Positions 5,452 to 6,352 of a DNA stretch of 6,352 nt are shown in pieces (positions within the stretch are counted from its first letter, which is position 1; each line of letters starts with the position of its first letter). The stretch spans positions 1-6,352 of the forward strand of contig JASHUX010000456.1 of NCBI GenBank assembly GCA_030039775.1, given 5' to 3'. The translations under genes and the position numbers were made by a program. The notes below the pieces were generated by a model. The model worked only from the letters and a program-made list of their open reading frames with translations, did no database searches and was not told where the DNA came from. The stretch comes from Alphaproteobacteria bacterium. Lineage in GTDB: Bacteria; Pseudomonadota; Alphaproteobacteria; ATCC43930; CGMCC-115725.

Positions 5452-5840
5452 TGGCGAATTATACGGCGATCGTCACGTTGCTGGCGATCGCGGCCTATTT
5501 CTTTTTTTCCACGCGAGTGGCCGTCGCGCGCGGAAAATTCGGCGTCAAGCAACCGGCAACGACCGGCAATCCCGATTTCGAGCGCGTCTTCCGCGCGCAC
5601 ATAAACACGCTTGAATGGATGCCGATCTTCGTCGTGCCGCTGTGGCTGTGCGCGATCTATCTCAGCGATATCGGCGCCGCTATTGTCGGCTTGATCTGGA
5701 TCGTGGGACGCTTCGTATATTTCTTCGGGTACAGCCGTTCCGTCGAGGGACGGGTGCCCGGCTTTTTCATTCAGGCGTCGGCGTGCATCCTGCTGTTCAT
5801 CGGCGCCGCGGTCGGCATCGCACGCCACATGATCGGCTGA
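5451..5840 (+). CDS. MAPEG family integral membrane protein
   Basis: Membrane-associated protein of eicosanoid and glutathione metabolism, 129 residues, the usual size. Four transmembrane segments are apparent at about 5-23, 56-75, 76-93 and 105-125. The family signature ERVFRAHINTLE (44-55) lies in the first loop, and GRFVYFFGY (86-94) gives the Arg/Tyr pair near the glutathione site of microsomal glutathione transferases. Bacterial members may act as glutathione S-transferases or peroxidases at the inner membrane. Start: ATG 5451 shares its A with the DinB stop, and AGAGGGGG (5437-5444) is 6 bases upstream; a GTG immediately before it (5448) is possible but less likely. The overlap means translation is coupled to the DinB-like gene. 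It converges on the TfoX-like gene with 9 bases between them. Confidence 0.93.
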   Translation: MANYTAIVTLLAIAAYFFFSTRVAVARGKFGVKQPATTGNPDFERVFRAHINTLEWMPIFVVPLWLCAIYLSDIGAAIVGLIWIVGRFVYFFGYSRSVEGRVPGFFIQASACILLFIGAAVGIARHMIG

Positions 5841-5849
5841 GCCGCATCG

Positions 5850-6197
5850 TCAGCGCCCCCTCTTTGCCGCGACACGGCGGGCCGCCGCCAACGCGATCCT
5901 GGCCCAGGCGACCAGCTCGTCGGGTTCATCGAATAGCCGATCCGGCGCGCGCCAAAACGACAGATCGATGGCGGCGCCGCGTTTGTTGTAGTTGAGCGGC
6001 GGAAAGGCGCGCGCTTCCGCAAAGTCCGCCTGGTTGAAATCGTCCACCCGAAAATAGAGCGTGTCGTCCGTAACCATGCCGAGCATCACGCCGTCGCAGA
6101 ACACGCCCGTCTTGCCGAACATGCGCCGCGTCGTGACGCGGCCCAGCGGTGCCAGCATATCGCGGAGGAACTCGGCGAACCCGTCGCTGGCGGTCAT
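5850..6197 (-). CDS. TfoX/Sxy N-terminal domain protein
   Basis: Stand-alone TfoX N-terminal domain protein of 115 residues. The domain is seen as RRMFGKTGVFCDGVMLGMVTDDTLYFRVDD (24-53), with the conserved R-R-M-F-G turn, the G-x-F/Y-x-D-G-x-M-x-G hairpin and the L-Y-F-R-V strand, followed by FPPLNYNKRG and the helix DELVAWARIALAAARRVAAKR. The C-terminal domain of full TfoX/Sxy competence regulators is missing. Such short versions are widespread in alphaproteobacteria, are usually annotated only by domain, and should not be called competence activators. Its ATG lies 11 bases after the stop of the AraC-family gene, and its AAGAAG-type ribosome site sits in that gap, so the two genes are probably co-transcribed. 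The basic tail (KRGR) hints at nucleic-acid contact, but this is weak. Confidence 0.88.
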   Translation of the reverse strand: MTASDGFAEFLRDMLAPLGRVTTRRMFGKTGVFCDGVMLGMVTDDTLYFRVDDFNQADFAEARAFPPLNYNKRGAAIDLSFWRAPDRLFDEPDELVAWARIALAAARRVAAKRGR

Positions 6198-6208
6198 CGC
6201 CCTTCTTC

Positions 6209-6352
6209 TTATTCCGACGCCCCGGCTTCCGCCGGTTCGGCGTGGCCGTTGCCCTCGACGAACGATGGGGCCGCCGTGGGCAGACGGCGATTGTAGTGAC
6301 GCGGCGGTTTGCCCATGACCCGCTTGAAGGCGGTACTGAAGGCGCTTTCCGA
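6209..6352 (-). CDS. AraC family transcriptional regulator (C-terminal fragment, runs off window)
   Basis: Only the last 47 codons plus TAA (6209-6211) are inside the window, read leftward from 6352. The fragment begins SESAFSTAFKRVMGKPPRHYNRR, which matches the second helix-turn-helix of AraC/XylS regulators ('Y-x-S-E-S-A-F-x-x-A-F-K-R-x-x-G-x-x-P-x-x-Y-R-R'). It then continues with a 24-residue Ala/Glu/Pro-rich tail ending GASE that does not look like part of the domain. No start codon is needed because the gene enters from the right edge. It is upstream of, and probably co-transcribed with, the TfoX-domain gene (11-base gap). The sensor domain and ligand cannot be known from here. Confidence 0.88.
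   Translation of the reverse strand, partial: SESAFSTAFKRVMGKPPRHYNRRLPTAAPSFVEGNGHAEPAEAGASE

Noticed and set aside
5834..5844. CGGC-TGA-GCCG hairpin at the MAPEG stop
   Set aside because: Four-base stem with no following T-run; not a credible terminator.
1..6352. CRISPR arrays, tRNA or rRNA genes, transposases, toxin-antitoxin or phage-defence genes
   Set aside because: No spaced repeats, RNA gene signatures or related protein motifs were seen on either strand.

Overview
The window looks like chromosomal DNA from a GC-rich alphaproteobacterium, most likely in or near the Hyphomicrobiales (Bradyrhizobium-like). This is inferred from the gene families, the strong G/C preference at third codon positions and the tight packing; no rRNA or marker gene confirms it. 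There are nine protein-coding genes, two of them cut by the window edges. I see no tRNA, rRNA, CRISPR array, insertion sequence or phage gene. No stretch longer than about 110 bases lacks a gene.

Left part (1-1840, + strand): the 3' part of an RraA/HMG-aldolase-like gene, followed 12 bases later by a periplasmic branched-chain-amino-acid-type ABC substrate-binding protein. They look like the end of a small-carboxylate uptake and breakdown operon whose permease and ATPase genes are not in view.

Middle-left (1859-3822): a redox or electrophile response module. An HxlR-family regulator (+) is divergent from two minus-strand genes, an NADPH-dependent FMN reductase and an NmrA/QorB-like NAD(P)-binding protein. 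The 83-base divergent gap carries an imperfect inverted repeat that could be the operator. The regulator has one cysteine, just before its winged-helix domain, where thiol-sensing members of the family (YodB, HypR, QorR) carry theirs. Its stop codon abuts that of the next gene within one TGATCA.

Middle-right (3823-5840): a beta-keto acid cleavage enzyme (BKACE, DUF849) on the minus strand, divergent from a DinB-fold protein that is translationally coupled to a MAPEG-family membrane protein. The 108-base divergent gap has an extended -10 promoter (TGC-TATAAT) and three short perfect inverted repeats.

Right end (5850-6352, - strand): a TfoX N-terminal-domain protein, preceded by the C-terminal 47 codons of an AraC-family regulator.

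Taken together this is an accessory metabolic and detoxification neighbourhood: carboxylate uptake, keto-acid cleavage, flavin/quinone reduction, and possible thiol-transferase chemistry. Every gene belongs to a known family. I did not find a clearly new system. The most interesting points are the regulator-reductase module, the coupled DinB-MAPEG pair, and the two structured divergent promoter regions.
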